Shown here: piece after piece, positions 1 to 5,632 of the stretch
Numbering within the stretch: the stretch's first letter is position 1
Layout: each line of letters begins with the position of its first letter
Source: Prolixibacteraceae bacterium
GTDB lineage: Bacteria > Bacteroidota > Bacteroidia > Bacteroidales > Prolixibacteraceae
Assembly (NCBI GenBank): GCA_017998095.1
Contig: JAGODU010000077.1
Span: forward strand, 1 to 18,647
Length of the DNA: 18,647 nt
Direction of reading: 5' to 3'
The notes under the pieces: generated by a model
Seen by the model: only the letters and a program-made list of their open reading frames with translations
Databases searched by the model: none
Told to the model about the DNA's origin: nothing
Program-made: the position numbers and the translations under genes

Positions 1-843
1 TGCATCAATGTCGTCATGGATACCTGTAAGGCCGCCTGTGACTATGCCTGTGGTGTCTGTATCATCTCCTAAGTTTACTGCCTTGAGGACTGCTTCTGTA
101 AATGTGTTAGAGTTAAGCATGCACCATATGCTTGCCTCAAGCGTATGGACTACGTATCCGCTTGATTGTATCTCATCTTCAGGCAGTTTATGGATATTGC
201 CGGTTAATATGCGTTTAAAGTGGACAAGCTCATCGGAATAAGGTCTTTTGTCGTAGCTTTTTTTAGCGTTCTCTATCGCATGGATGTAAGAGTCATAAGG
301 ACTTTTATCTTGTAGCAGGGCTGATACCATAAGCGCATATATGCCGCATGCAATAAGAGACCTTGTATGCCTGTGGGTTAAGGAAGATGCCCTGTGGATG
401 TTGTTTAATAGGTCAGGGGATGACGCAAAATATATGGCTACCGGGAGTATGCGCATAAGCGAGCCGTTGCCGTTATCGCGCTCGTTGTCAACGCCTGCTT
501 CTTCTGGGGGAATGCCTCTTATCATGCGCTTGATGGCTGAGTGTGTTACACCTCCCACATCAAACACATCACCCCATGGCGTCCAGTAGGCATCATTGAG
601 CCACCTGATGAAGAGCTTCCCCATGAGGTCTGTATCGAAGCCGTTAAGAAGGCTTTCTGTCGTACAGAGCATAAGGGACGAGTCATCCGACCATGAACCG
701 GGAGGAAGGTTGAATGTGCCGTAGCCTCTCATTGTGGCAACAGGGTTTTTTCTTACCTCCTGCCTTGATTTAAACTCAACGGGCACGCCGAGGGCATCTC
801 CTGTGATTGCGCCCCAGAGGCCGCCTAAGATTTTATTTGTCAT
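1..843 (-). CDS. ADP-ribosylglycohydrolase family protein, C-terminus cut by window edge
   Basis: Hydrolase of the ADP-ribosylglycohydrolase (ARG/DraG) superfamily, which removes ADP-ribose from proteins, nucleic acids or small molecules using a di-Mg2+ centre. 281 codons are visible and open to the window edge; the family is usually about 300 residues, so only a short C-terminal part is missing. Seen directly: an N-terminal GDALGVPVEF motif (residues 15-24), the metal-binding SWSDDSSLML stretch (50-59; D53, D54) and the C-terminal NLGDDTDTTG motif (257-266; D260, D261, D263, T264). Together these are the complete active-site set, so the enzyme should be active. The ATG overlaps the stop of the upstream DUF2779 gene (ATGA), so it is translationally coupled as the last visible gene of the leftward operon. 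The substrate cannot be read from sequence; its association with an ARPP-1 gene in the same regulon suggests an NAD/ADP-ribose pathway. Confidence 0.9.
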   Translation of the reverse strand, partial: MTNKILGGLWGAITGDALGVPVEFKSRQEVRKNPVATMRGYGTFNLPPGSWSDDSSLMLCTTESLLNGFDTDLMGKLFIRWLNDAYWTPWGDVFDVGGVTHSAIKRMIRGIPPEEAGVDNERDNGNGSLMRILPVAIYFASSPDLLNNIHRASSLTHRHTRSLIACGIYALMVSALLQDKSPYDSYIHAIENAKKSYDKRPYSDELVHFKRILTGNIHKLPEDEIQSSGYVVHTLEASIWCMLNSNTFTEAVLKAVNLGDDTDTTGIVTGGLTGIHDDIDA

Positions 844-2333
844 AGCATCTCCTTAAGCTTCTTTACTATCCTGACCATGGCCAAGGTATCGAGCATGCAG
901 TATTCGAGAAGGGCGTTTCTAATCTTATGTATTTCAGCGGGGTCTTCAGATGTCCTCATCTTCTCGTATGCCTGCATCGCCATGCCTCCGTCATGTATCT
1001 CCATTACGTCGTAGCTGAGATCGGGCGCAAGGACAGGAAGGACAACCTTTAATGAATAGGAGCCCCTGAAGCGCCAGTCGTAAATGTAGCGCTTCTGAAA
1101 AGGCAGGGCAAGGTCTATTAAATGCTCCGTGATTATTTTGATTCTGGATCTGAGCTCGGGCAGGTATTCCGCCAAATCTTCTAATACGCCTTTCTCGAAG
1201 CTGGCCACGTATGCTATAACGCATGCGCCTTCGGGGATCTCGCTTAAAAGCTTTGACGCAAGCTTACTCCTCGGGTCTTCTTTAGTGTCTGCAAGGTATT
1301 CTCTATGGACGGGTTTTGAGCCTTCTTTTTCAACGATATGGAGGGAATACTGGAAAGGTATCTGCTGGTAGGGCCTTGTGCCGTCAAGCGGAGGTACGGG
1401 GGAGCTGAACGTCTCGAAGTCGAGGAAGCACTGCGGGTACCAGAGGGATGTAATAAATTCTTTGATAAGCTCCTTTGATACAATAGTCTTTTTTTCTGCT
1501 GATGCTTCGACCTGAAGCCTCTGTGTGGGGGACAGCATGTAGACAGGCACGTCCTTCATGAAAAGTATGTTGTTTTTGTACAGGGTGAAGGGGAATGCCC
1601 TGCTTCCTTTTAACTCGAACACCGAGCCTTCAGGGATATGACGCCAGCAGTGGCCTATGAAATCGCAGTCGTAAGGCTCCCTGCAGTAAAGCCCTATGTC
1701 CGTTTTCGGGATGCCGCCTTGAAGCATGATCTTCTGGGCGGCTATTTCGCCCTCGATCGTCTCCTGCATGCGGGCTGCCTCATATGTGATGTCGTTTATG
1801 GCAAAGAGCTTTTCAACCTCCAATTCGCCTCTGCGGACATACTGGCTGTTTATGTGGATTAGAAAGACTCCGGAGATGTCAAGCCCTGCGCCTTTTGCCA
1901 CATAATACTGGACTGCGGCGTCAGGGATGTATATATCCTTCAATGAGGTGGAGCTTTTCACCTCGTATATCTCCCATCCTCTTTTGCCTTTACGGAGTAT
2001 GTCTATTTTGACGAAGACGCCGTCGTGCTGGAAGGATGCCTCGTAGATGGTTGTTGCGCCCTTTTCTATTGCATCTTTGGTAAGCTCCGTCTGGTTTTCA
2101 AGGCTTTGTTCATACGGCACGTTAACTCCGCCGGGAAAGAGGCTTTGGGCTACAATGCCCACTTCGGTGCCTGTTTCGAATACCGCCTCGCGAGAAGGCG
2201 GGATTGCGTCTTTGAGCTCAGGGTAGTATTTATGGAGGTAGAGGGACTTGTGGCACTGAAGCCCCCTTATGAAAAGGGATTTGCTGAGGCCGATTGTGTC
2301 TGATACATGGTTTGCTTCTTTCTTATGTTCCAT
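840..2333 (-). CDS. DUF2779 protein: Cas4/RecB-like nuclease fused to a DEDD-type exonuclease-like domain
   Basis: 497 residues, two nuclease-like domains. The N-terminal half resembles Cas4/RecB-type PD-(D/E)XK nucleases: D111 in VKIDIL, then E124-V-K126 in YEVKSS. A lone C27 (GLQCHKS) together with C217-x5-C223-x5-C229 forms the Cys pattern that holds a 4Fe-4S cluster in Cas4/AddB-type nucleases. The C-terminal half is the DUF2779 domain, an RNase H-like/DEDD fold: D305-F-E307 in LDFETF, the family motif YDVMEIHDGGMAMQAY, and a closing YCMLDTLAMV with the last acidic residue. This predicts a DNA or RNA exonuclease with two active sites; the substrate is unknown. It is preceded by only 3 bp after the YDK-repeat gene and overlaps the ADP-ribosylglycohydrolase start by 4 bp, so it sits inside the leftward operon. 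The pairing of a nuclease with ADP-ribose hydrolysis suggests a role in DNA damage, nucleic-acid de-modification or defence; that part is inference. Confidence 0.85.
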   Translation of the reverse strand: MEHKKEANHVSDTIGLSKSLFIRGLQCHKSLYLHKYYPELKDAIPPSREAVFETGTEVGIVAQSLFPGGVNVPYEQSLENQTELTKDAIEKGATTIYEASFQHDGVFVKIDILRKGKRGWEIYEVKSSTSLKDIYIPDAAVQYYVAKGAGLDISGVFLIHINSQYVRRGELEVEKLFAINDITYEAARMQETIEGEIAAQKIMLQGGIPKTDIGLYCREPYDCDFIGHCWRHIPEGSVFELKGSRAFPFTLYKNNILFMKDVPVYMLSPTQRLQVEASAEKKTIVSKELIKEFITSLWYPQCFLDFETFSSPVPPLDGTRPYQQIPFQYSLHIVEKEGSKPVHREYLADTKEDPRSKLASKLLSEIPEGACVIAYVASFEKGVLEDLAEYLPELRSRIKIITEHLIDLALPFQKRYIYDWRFRGSYSLKVVLPVLAPDLSYDVMEIHDGGMAMQAYEKMRTSEDPAEIHKIRNALLEYCMLDTLAMVRIVKKLKEML

Positions 2334-2336
2334 GGC

Positions 2337-2651
2337 TTAGCGCCTCTTCTCTATCCTTCCTTCGAGGTTGTAGTCCTTGTCGTATATCTTATCTCCATCT
2401 ATCCTGTGCTTAAGATTGTAGTCCTTATCGTATACCTTGTTCCCGTCTATGCGGTATTTGAGGTTGTAGTCCTTGTCGTACACCTTGTTGTTCTGTATTC
2501 TGCCTTTTAGGTTGTAGTTTTTGTCGTATATGCGGCCTGTGTCATCTATCCTCTCTTTGAGGTTATAGTTCTTGTCGTAAATCCTCGTCTCTGCATAAAG
2601 AGAAGATATAAATATGCAGGTTACCATAAAAAAGATTAAAGCCTTTAACAT
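2337..2651 (-). CDS. Secreted tyrosine-rich YDK-repeat protein
   Basis: 104 residues. The ATG at 2651 is preceded by AGAGG with 5 nt spacing, which is why I reject the longer in-frame form starting at 2723. Residues 1-20 are a signal peptide (MLKALIFFMVTCIFISSLYA, probable cleavage after YA). The rest is five tandem 16-17-residue repeats with consensus (I/V)YDK(N/D)YNLKxRIdgn, ending in a basic tail. Each repeat should form a short beta-hairpin, so the mature protein is probably a small periplasmic or surface beta-structure. No catalytic residues are visible. It lies between the 60-aa gene (10 bp upstream) and the DUF2779 gene (3 bp downstream), so it is co-transcribed. The 81-aa secreted protein at 5387 in the opposite operon carries a related motif (VYDPSWDKRYVI against VYDKDYNLKYRI). 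Function unknown. Confidence 0.75.
   Translation of the reverse strand: MLKALIFFMVTCIFISSLYAETRIYDKNYNLKERIDDTGRIYDKNYNLKGRIQNNKVYDKDYNLKYRIDGNKVYDKDYNLKHRIDGDKIYDKDYNLEGRIEKRR
2350..2586 (-). repeat. 48-bp coding tandem repeat, five copies
   Basis: Five imperfect copies of a 48-bp unit (first unit 51 bp) inside the YDK-repeat gene. Each copy carries a gaggttgtagtccttgtcgta-like core on the + strand that encodes the YDKxYNL motif. The middle copies are most alike, as expected from recent unequal exchange or slippage. Copy number is likely to vary between strains. Confidence 0.8.
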
Positions 2652-2661
2652 AGACGCCTCT

Positions 2662-2844
2662 TTATTCCCCGAAGAGTATCTCATCTGCAATGGCCGACAT
2701 GAAAAGCTTGTTTTTGAACTCATCCCCTTCTATGAGCTCGTAGTCGTCGTTCTCATCGATGCCTGCCTGCTCAAGTGCGTCGTCAACGTCGAAGGCATCC
2801 ACTGTCTTGTGTTCGTTGTTAATCTTAAATGTCCACTGCGGCAT
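2662..2844 (-). CDS. Small acidic hypothetical protein (60 aa), first gene of leftward operon
   Basis: 60 residues beginning MPQWTFKINNEHKTVDAFDV. A strong Shine-Dalgarno (AAGGGGGTG) 4-5 nt before the ATG at 2844 sets the start; an in-frame TTG at 2943 would add 33 residues but has no good ribosome site. The protein is strongly acidic in its middle (DVDDALEQAGIDENDDYELIEGDEF read in two pieces at 20-43) and lacks Cys, a signal peptide or membrane segments, so it is probably cytoplasmic. I do not recognise a family. It is the first gene after the operator-bearing promoter at about 2981-3016, with a leader of about 130 nt. Its acidity and position before a nuclease gene would fit a partner or inhibitor of DUF2779, but nothing in the sequence proves that. 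Confidence 0.65.
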   Translation of the reverse strand: MPQWTFKINNEHKTVDAFDVDDALEQAGIDENDDYELIEGDEFKNKLFMSAIADEILFGE

Positions 2845-2980
2845 AGCACACCCCCTTATTGGCTCATGGCTGATGGCTGATAGTAAAACCTCTCTCAACT
2901 TTCTAACCCCATATCTTGTAGTCTTCCGCTTTTCCCCGCTCAACTACTTAACATACTAAACTTACTCCACCGTCTTCTCA

Positions 2981-2986
2981 ACTATA
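2981..2986 (-). promoter_or_regulatory. -10 hexamer (TATAGT) of leftward operon promoter
   Basis: TATAGT on the minus strand, exactly 8 nt downstream of the 22-bp palindrome at 2995-3016. No good -35 hexamer lies 16-18 nt upstream, because the palindrome occupies that region. Predicted transcription start is near 2974. The same arrangement is found at the rightward operon (4338-4373). Confidence 0.6.
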
Positions 2987-2994
2987 CCATATTC

Positions 2995-3016
2995 CGATGA
3001 CAGCAGTATGTCATCG
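2995..3016 (-). promoter_or_regulatory. Palindromic operator copy 1 (leftward operon and WYL gene)
   Basis: A perfect 8-bp inverted repeat, CGATGACA-N6-TGTCATCG, whose minus-strand core TGACATACTGCTGTCA is identical to the plus-strand core of copy 2 at 4338-4359; including the arms, 21 of 22 positions agree. It overlaps the -35 region of the leftward promoter and lies about 75 bp upstream of the WYL gene's own -35. The most economical reading is a binding site for the WYL regulator encoded next to it. Its position over the -35 region fits repression, but the absence of a -35 consensus would also allow activation. Confidence 0.7.
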
Positions 3017-3089
3017 ATAAAAATATATTTTACAGGCTGCAACTTTTTTGTAGTATCTTAACTGCTTATATAACGCTTAACATATTCTC

Positions 3090-3118
3090 TTAACAATTAT
3101 TATGCGCCGTGATACAAT
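3090..3118 (+). promoter_or_regulatory. Promoter of WYL regulator gene, probably leaderless
   Basis: TTAACA (3090-3095), 17-nt spacer, TACAAT (3113-3118). Only 6 nt separate the -10 from the ATG at 3125, so transcription should start at or next to the initiation codon. A second CTTAACA occurs 13 nt upstream (3076-3082), giving a direct repeat over the promoter. Confidence 0.6.
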
Positions 3119-3124
3119 CCATTT

Positions 3125-4093
3125 ATGAAGCCTGATAAAAAGAAGGATAACCCTGCCGGCATATCGGAGAAGGTCATAAGGCTCCTTGAGATATATACGC
3201 TTATTGCCCATAACAAGTTCCCCTCGTTAGGCCTTTTGATGGACCGCTTCCATGTCTCTAAAAGAACCATATTCCGCTACCTTGAGCTTATAAACTTAAT
3301 TGACCCTATCGAGTACGACAAGGAAAAGGACGGCTACAAGTTCACCACAGGTGACAGGATAAAAAAGCCCGCACTAAACGATGAAGAGCTACAGACCCTG
3401 CTTGCCGCAGAAGAGTCCGTTGCCCATCTTGGCTCAGTATTCAGGGAAAACTTCTTAAAGATAGTAATGAGGACATTCACATTAAGGGGCATCGAGGATC
3501 ATCCAATCGTTGTAAAGGCCCCCGATGCGATATTCAGCAAAAAGATAGAGTCCATAATAAAGATACTGCTTGCCTCCATAAAGGAAAAAAGGGCTGTCGA
3601 GATAACCTACAAGAAAAGGCTCTCGCAAGAGCAGACAAAGCGCATAGTAGACCCGTATGTAGTGGTCCTCCATGAAGGCATATGGATTATGGTCGGCTAC
3701 TGCCATTTAAGAAAAACCATAAGAAGCTTTGCCTTGGACAGGATAATAGACATAAAGGAGCGCAACCTCTATTTCAACGCACAGCCTGATTTCGACCTCA
3801 AGACGTACCTTTCCACCCCGTGGGGCATAGTGGACGGCAAGGAGGCGCGCGTTACGGTCAGGTTCAAAAAGGAGATATCGGATTATATTTTAAGAAAAGA
3901 CAAATGGCACACATCTGAAAAAAGGACAATCCTCCCCGACGGTGATGTTGAGCTCTCATTCACAGTTGCCGGCGTTGATGAGATAAAGCGCTGGATATAC
4001 TCATGGCTTCCCCATGCCGAGGTAATAAAGCCTAAGTGGTTAAGGAAGCAGGTAAAGAAGGAACTCTCAGTATCTGCCGCAACCCATTCGTAA
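3125..4093 (+). CDS. WYL-domain transcriptional regulator (HTH-WYL-WCX)
   Basis: 322 residues, the usual length for HTH-WYL-WCX regulators. Seen: an N-terminal winged HTH (about 16-75; recognition helix SKRTIFRYLELI at 45-56), a WYL ligand-sensing domain (about 155-215, with GIWIMVGYCH at 185-194 and RSFALDRI at 200-207) and a C-terminal WCX domain (about 240-312, ending LPHAEVIKPKWLRKQV). WYL proteins dimerise, bind palindromic DNA and respond to nucleotide or nucleic-acid ligands; several (BrxR, CapW) control phage-defence operons. The gene sits between two operons that share a near-identical palindrome, so it very likely regulates both. The only apparent start has no ribosome site and follows a -10 by 6 nt, which points to a leaderless mRNA. 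Ligand unknown; a nucleotide or ADP-ribose derivative would fit the neighbours (inference). Confidence 0.9.
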   Translation: MKPDKKKDNPAGISEKVIRLLEIYTLIAHNKFPSLGLLMDRFHVSKRTIFRYLELINLIDPIEYDKEKDGYKFTTGDRIKKPALNDEELQTLLAAEESVAHLGSVFRENFLKIVMRTFTLRGIEDHPIVVKAPDAIFSKKIESIIKILLASIKEKRAVEITYKKRLSQEQTKRIVDPYVVVLHEGIWIMVGYCHLRKTIRSFALDRIIDIKERNLYFNAQPDFDLKTYLSTPWGIVDGKEARVTVRFKKEISDYILRKDKWHTSEKRTILPDGDVELSFTVAGVDEIKRWIYSWLPHAEVIKPKWLRKQVKKELSVSAATHS

Positions 4094-4102
4094 AGCCTTT
4101 CT

Positions 4103-4293
4103 ATCCCAGATTTTCCATTAAGATCAGCATTGGCATCGGGTAATCCCTCGCAAACACGCTCATTACGCTCCGGCGGCTTCAATCACTCGCGTTCGGCTTT
4201 GGAACTTTTGCATGCGCAAAAGACCAAGCTTCCTCGCCTCTCGACGGTTTGTTCAGGACAACCCGACGCCGCTTCCAACGACATCTCTGGGAT
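4103..4293. repeat. Non-coding element with terminal inverted repeats and a strong internal stem-loop
   Basis: Fills most of the 313-bp gap between the WYL and ARPP-1 genes. It is bounded by perfect 8-bp inverted repeats, ATCCCAGA (4103-4110) and TCTGGGAT (4286-4293), and is richer in GC than the tails beside it. Inside is a long stem-loop at 4196-4229: GCTTTGG pairs with CCAAGC (one bulge), then CTTTTGC pairs with GCAAAAG around an ATGC tetraloop. The open frames across it look non-coding. It could be a MITE-like repeat or a structured RNA; genome copy number would decide. No transposase or clear target duplication is visible. Confidence 0.4.
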
Positions 4294-4337
4294 TATTCGT
4301 TTTTCTGTTTTAACTCAAACTTCAAAATTATTTTTCC

Positions 4338-4359
4338 CGATGACATACTGCTGTCACCG
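4338..4359 (+). promoter_or_regulatory. Palindromic operator copy 2 (rightward operon)
   Basis: CGATGACA-N6-TGTCACCG: inverted repeat with one mismatch, carrying the same asymmetric 6-nt centre (TACTGC) as copy 1 when both are read in the direction of transcription. Conservation of the centre as well as the arms, with the same 8-nt distance to the -10, shows this is the same regulatory site and not a chance palindrome. Confidence 0.7.
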
Positions 4360-4367
4360 CCATCCTT

Positions 4368-4373
4368 TATACT
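4368..4373 (+). promoter_or_regulatory. -10 hexamer (TATACT) of rightward operon promoter
   Basis: TATACT starts 8 nt after operator copy 2, matching the leftward promoter. Predicted transcription start is near 4380, giving a leader of about 27 nt to the ARPP-1 start at 4407. Confidence 0.6.
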
Positions 4374-4406
4374 ATGACAGTAAATAAATCATACCAGGGG
4401 GTCATC

Positions 4407-5390
4407 ATGGATGAGCGGATCAAAGATTTTATATTAAGGATTGAGCCCAAAGACATGCAGGTTCACGACAACCTTGCAGTAATACCGCTATGCGTTAACG
4501 GAAACGGAGGCCCTTCATACATAACATTGAAGGAGGCGCTCGAAAAAGGCACATTCACTGTAAAAGAGGTGTCAGAAGGGGGTATGGTTCCTGAACTCAA
4601 GGTGATAAACAAAGGCGATGACGCTGTGCTTTTACTTGATGGGGAGGAGCTTTTCGGAGCAAAACAGAACAGGGTTTTAAACACTACGGTGCTTGTAGCA
4701 GCAAGAAGTGAAATAATCATACCGGTGAGCTGCACCGAGCATGGCAGGTGGTCATATACCACATCCGAATTCATGGACTCGGATGTGATCATGGCATACA
4801 ACATCAAAAGGAAAAAGGCGAGATCCGTCACAAGAAACATCCGTGAATCAGGAAGGTATGATTCAGACCAGGGGGAGGTTTGGGATGACATACAGGCCAT
4901 GTCTGGTGCAGCAAAGGTTCATTCCAATACAGGCGCCATGAAGGATGTGTTCGAGTCAAAGGAAAAGGAGCTCGACGATTATCTAAAATCCATATCCATC
5001 ATACCCAACCAGAAGGGCATGATGGTGATGATAAACGGAGTACTTTTAGGCCTTGACATAATATCCTCCGCATCAGCCTATAGGATACTTCACCCGAAGC
5101 TCTTAAAGAGTGTTGCAATAGAGGCGCTGCTCGACAGGAAGAAAAAGACGATAGCTCCCATTGCGGCAATTGCAAAGGGGTTTCTTGAGAATATCACAAC
5201 ATGCGGGTACACGATGCATAAATCGGTGGGGCTGGGGCTGGACTACAGGTTTGAAGGCGCCGAAAAGGTAGGCTCCGCACTTGTCCATGAAGACAATATC
5301 ATCCATATGGCGTTTTTCACACTTGCGGAAAGCGAGAAGATAGGCAAAATGTCCGGGTTCAGACAAAGAAGAGGCTACAGGACGAGATGA
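4407..5390 (+). CDS. ARPP-1 family (DUF6569) protein
   Basis: 327 residues, single-domain ARPP-1 family. The family name refers to association with ADP-ribosylglycohydrolases (ARG) and rhodanese-phosphatases, and the domain has been predicted to act in NAD/ADP-ribose metabolism; its reaction is not established. Family hallmarks seen: LLLDGEELFGAKQNRVLNTT (about 76-95), the IIIPVSCTEHGRWSY segment, a central charged linker with the NQKGMMVMINGVLLGLDII strand-helix, and a Gly/Arg-rich tail. No signal peptide, so cytoplasmic. The start at 4407 is chosen because GGGGGT lies a few nt upstream; an ATG at 4374 in the same frame overlaps the -10 and would not be transcribed. First gene of the rightward operon; its stop overlaps the next start (ATGA). 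An ARG gene ends the opposing operon, which matches the family's known neighbourhood even though here the two are split between divergent transcripts. Confidence 0.85.
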   Translation: MDERIKDFILRIEPKDMQVHDNLAVIPLCVNGNGGPSYITLKEALEKGTFTVKEVSEGGMVPELKVINKGDDAVLLLDGEELFGAKQNRVLNTTVLVAARSEIIIPVSCTEHGRWSYTTSEFMDSDVIMAYNIKRKKARSVTRNIRESGRYDSDQGEVWDDIQAMSGAAKVHSNTGAMKDVFESKEKELDDYLKSISIIPNQKGMMVMINGVLLGLDIISSASAYRILHPKLLKSVAIEALLDRKKKTIAPIAAIAKGFLENITTCGYTMHKSVGLGLDYRFEGAEKVGSALVHEDNIIHMAFFTLAESEKIGKMSGFRQRRGYRTR

Positions 5391-5632
5391 AAAAGCGAAC
5401 CATAGTTACATTGTCTCTGGCAATTGCCATATGCCTTATGGTTTCAGACCTCCATGCGCCTGAGATAACACAGCGTGACATATTGGGCTACGATCCATAC
5501 CGTGTTGCCGAGAGCGGCGCCATCCTTGATACAGATGGCGCCATCAGGGGGTGGGTGCTCGGCAGCACGGTCTATGACCCAAGCTGGGATAAAAGGTATG
5601 TGATACCGAGGAAGATAAAGAGGGATAAATGA
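5387..5632 (+). CDS. Small secreted hypothetical protein (81 aa)
   Basis: Begins with a signal peptide (MKKRTIVTLSLAIAICLMV..., probable cleavage after DLHA near residue 24). The mature part is about 57 residues with no Cys and a basic end. It contains AIRGWVLGSTVYDPSWDKRYVI, whose VYDPSWDKRYVI matches the VYDKDYNLKYRI repeat of the secreted protein at 2337-2651, so the two regulon arms each encode one small exported protein of apparently related fold. The start overlaps the ARPP-1 stop by 4 bp (ATGA), and its stop overlaps the next start in the same way, so it is translationally coupled on both sides. Function unknown. Confidence 0.75.
   Translation: MKKRTIVTLSLAIAICLMVSDLHAPEITQRDILGYDPYRVAESGAILDTDGAIRGWVLGSTVYDPSWDKRYVIPRKIKRDK

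Noticed and set aside
8..589. Plus-strand ORFs in the first 600 bases
   Set aside because: They are antisense to the ADP-ribosylglycohydrolase, whose minus-strand frame is open throughout and carries all family motifs.
2350..2586. Regular repeats that could be taken for a CRISPR array
   Set aside because: The units are contiguous 48-bp tandem repeats that encode a YDK peptide repeat in frame; there are no unique spacers.
2845..2943. Longer 93-aa form of the acidic protein (TTG start)
   Set aside because: No Shine-Dalgarno at 2943 while the ATG at 2844 has AAGGGGGTG; the extension is basic and unlike the rest.
3883..4182. Minus-strand ORF of 99 codons across the end of the WYL gene and the following gap
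   Set aside because: Mostly antisense to the WCX domain; the part outside falls in the structured non-coding element and resembles no protein.
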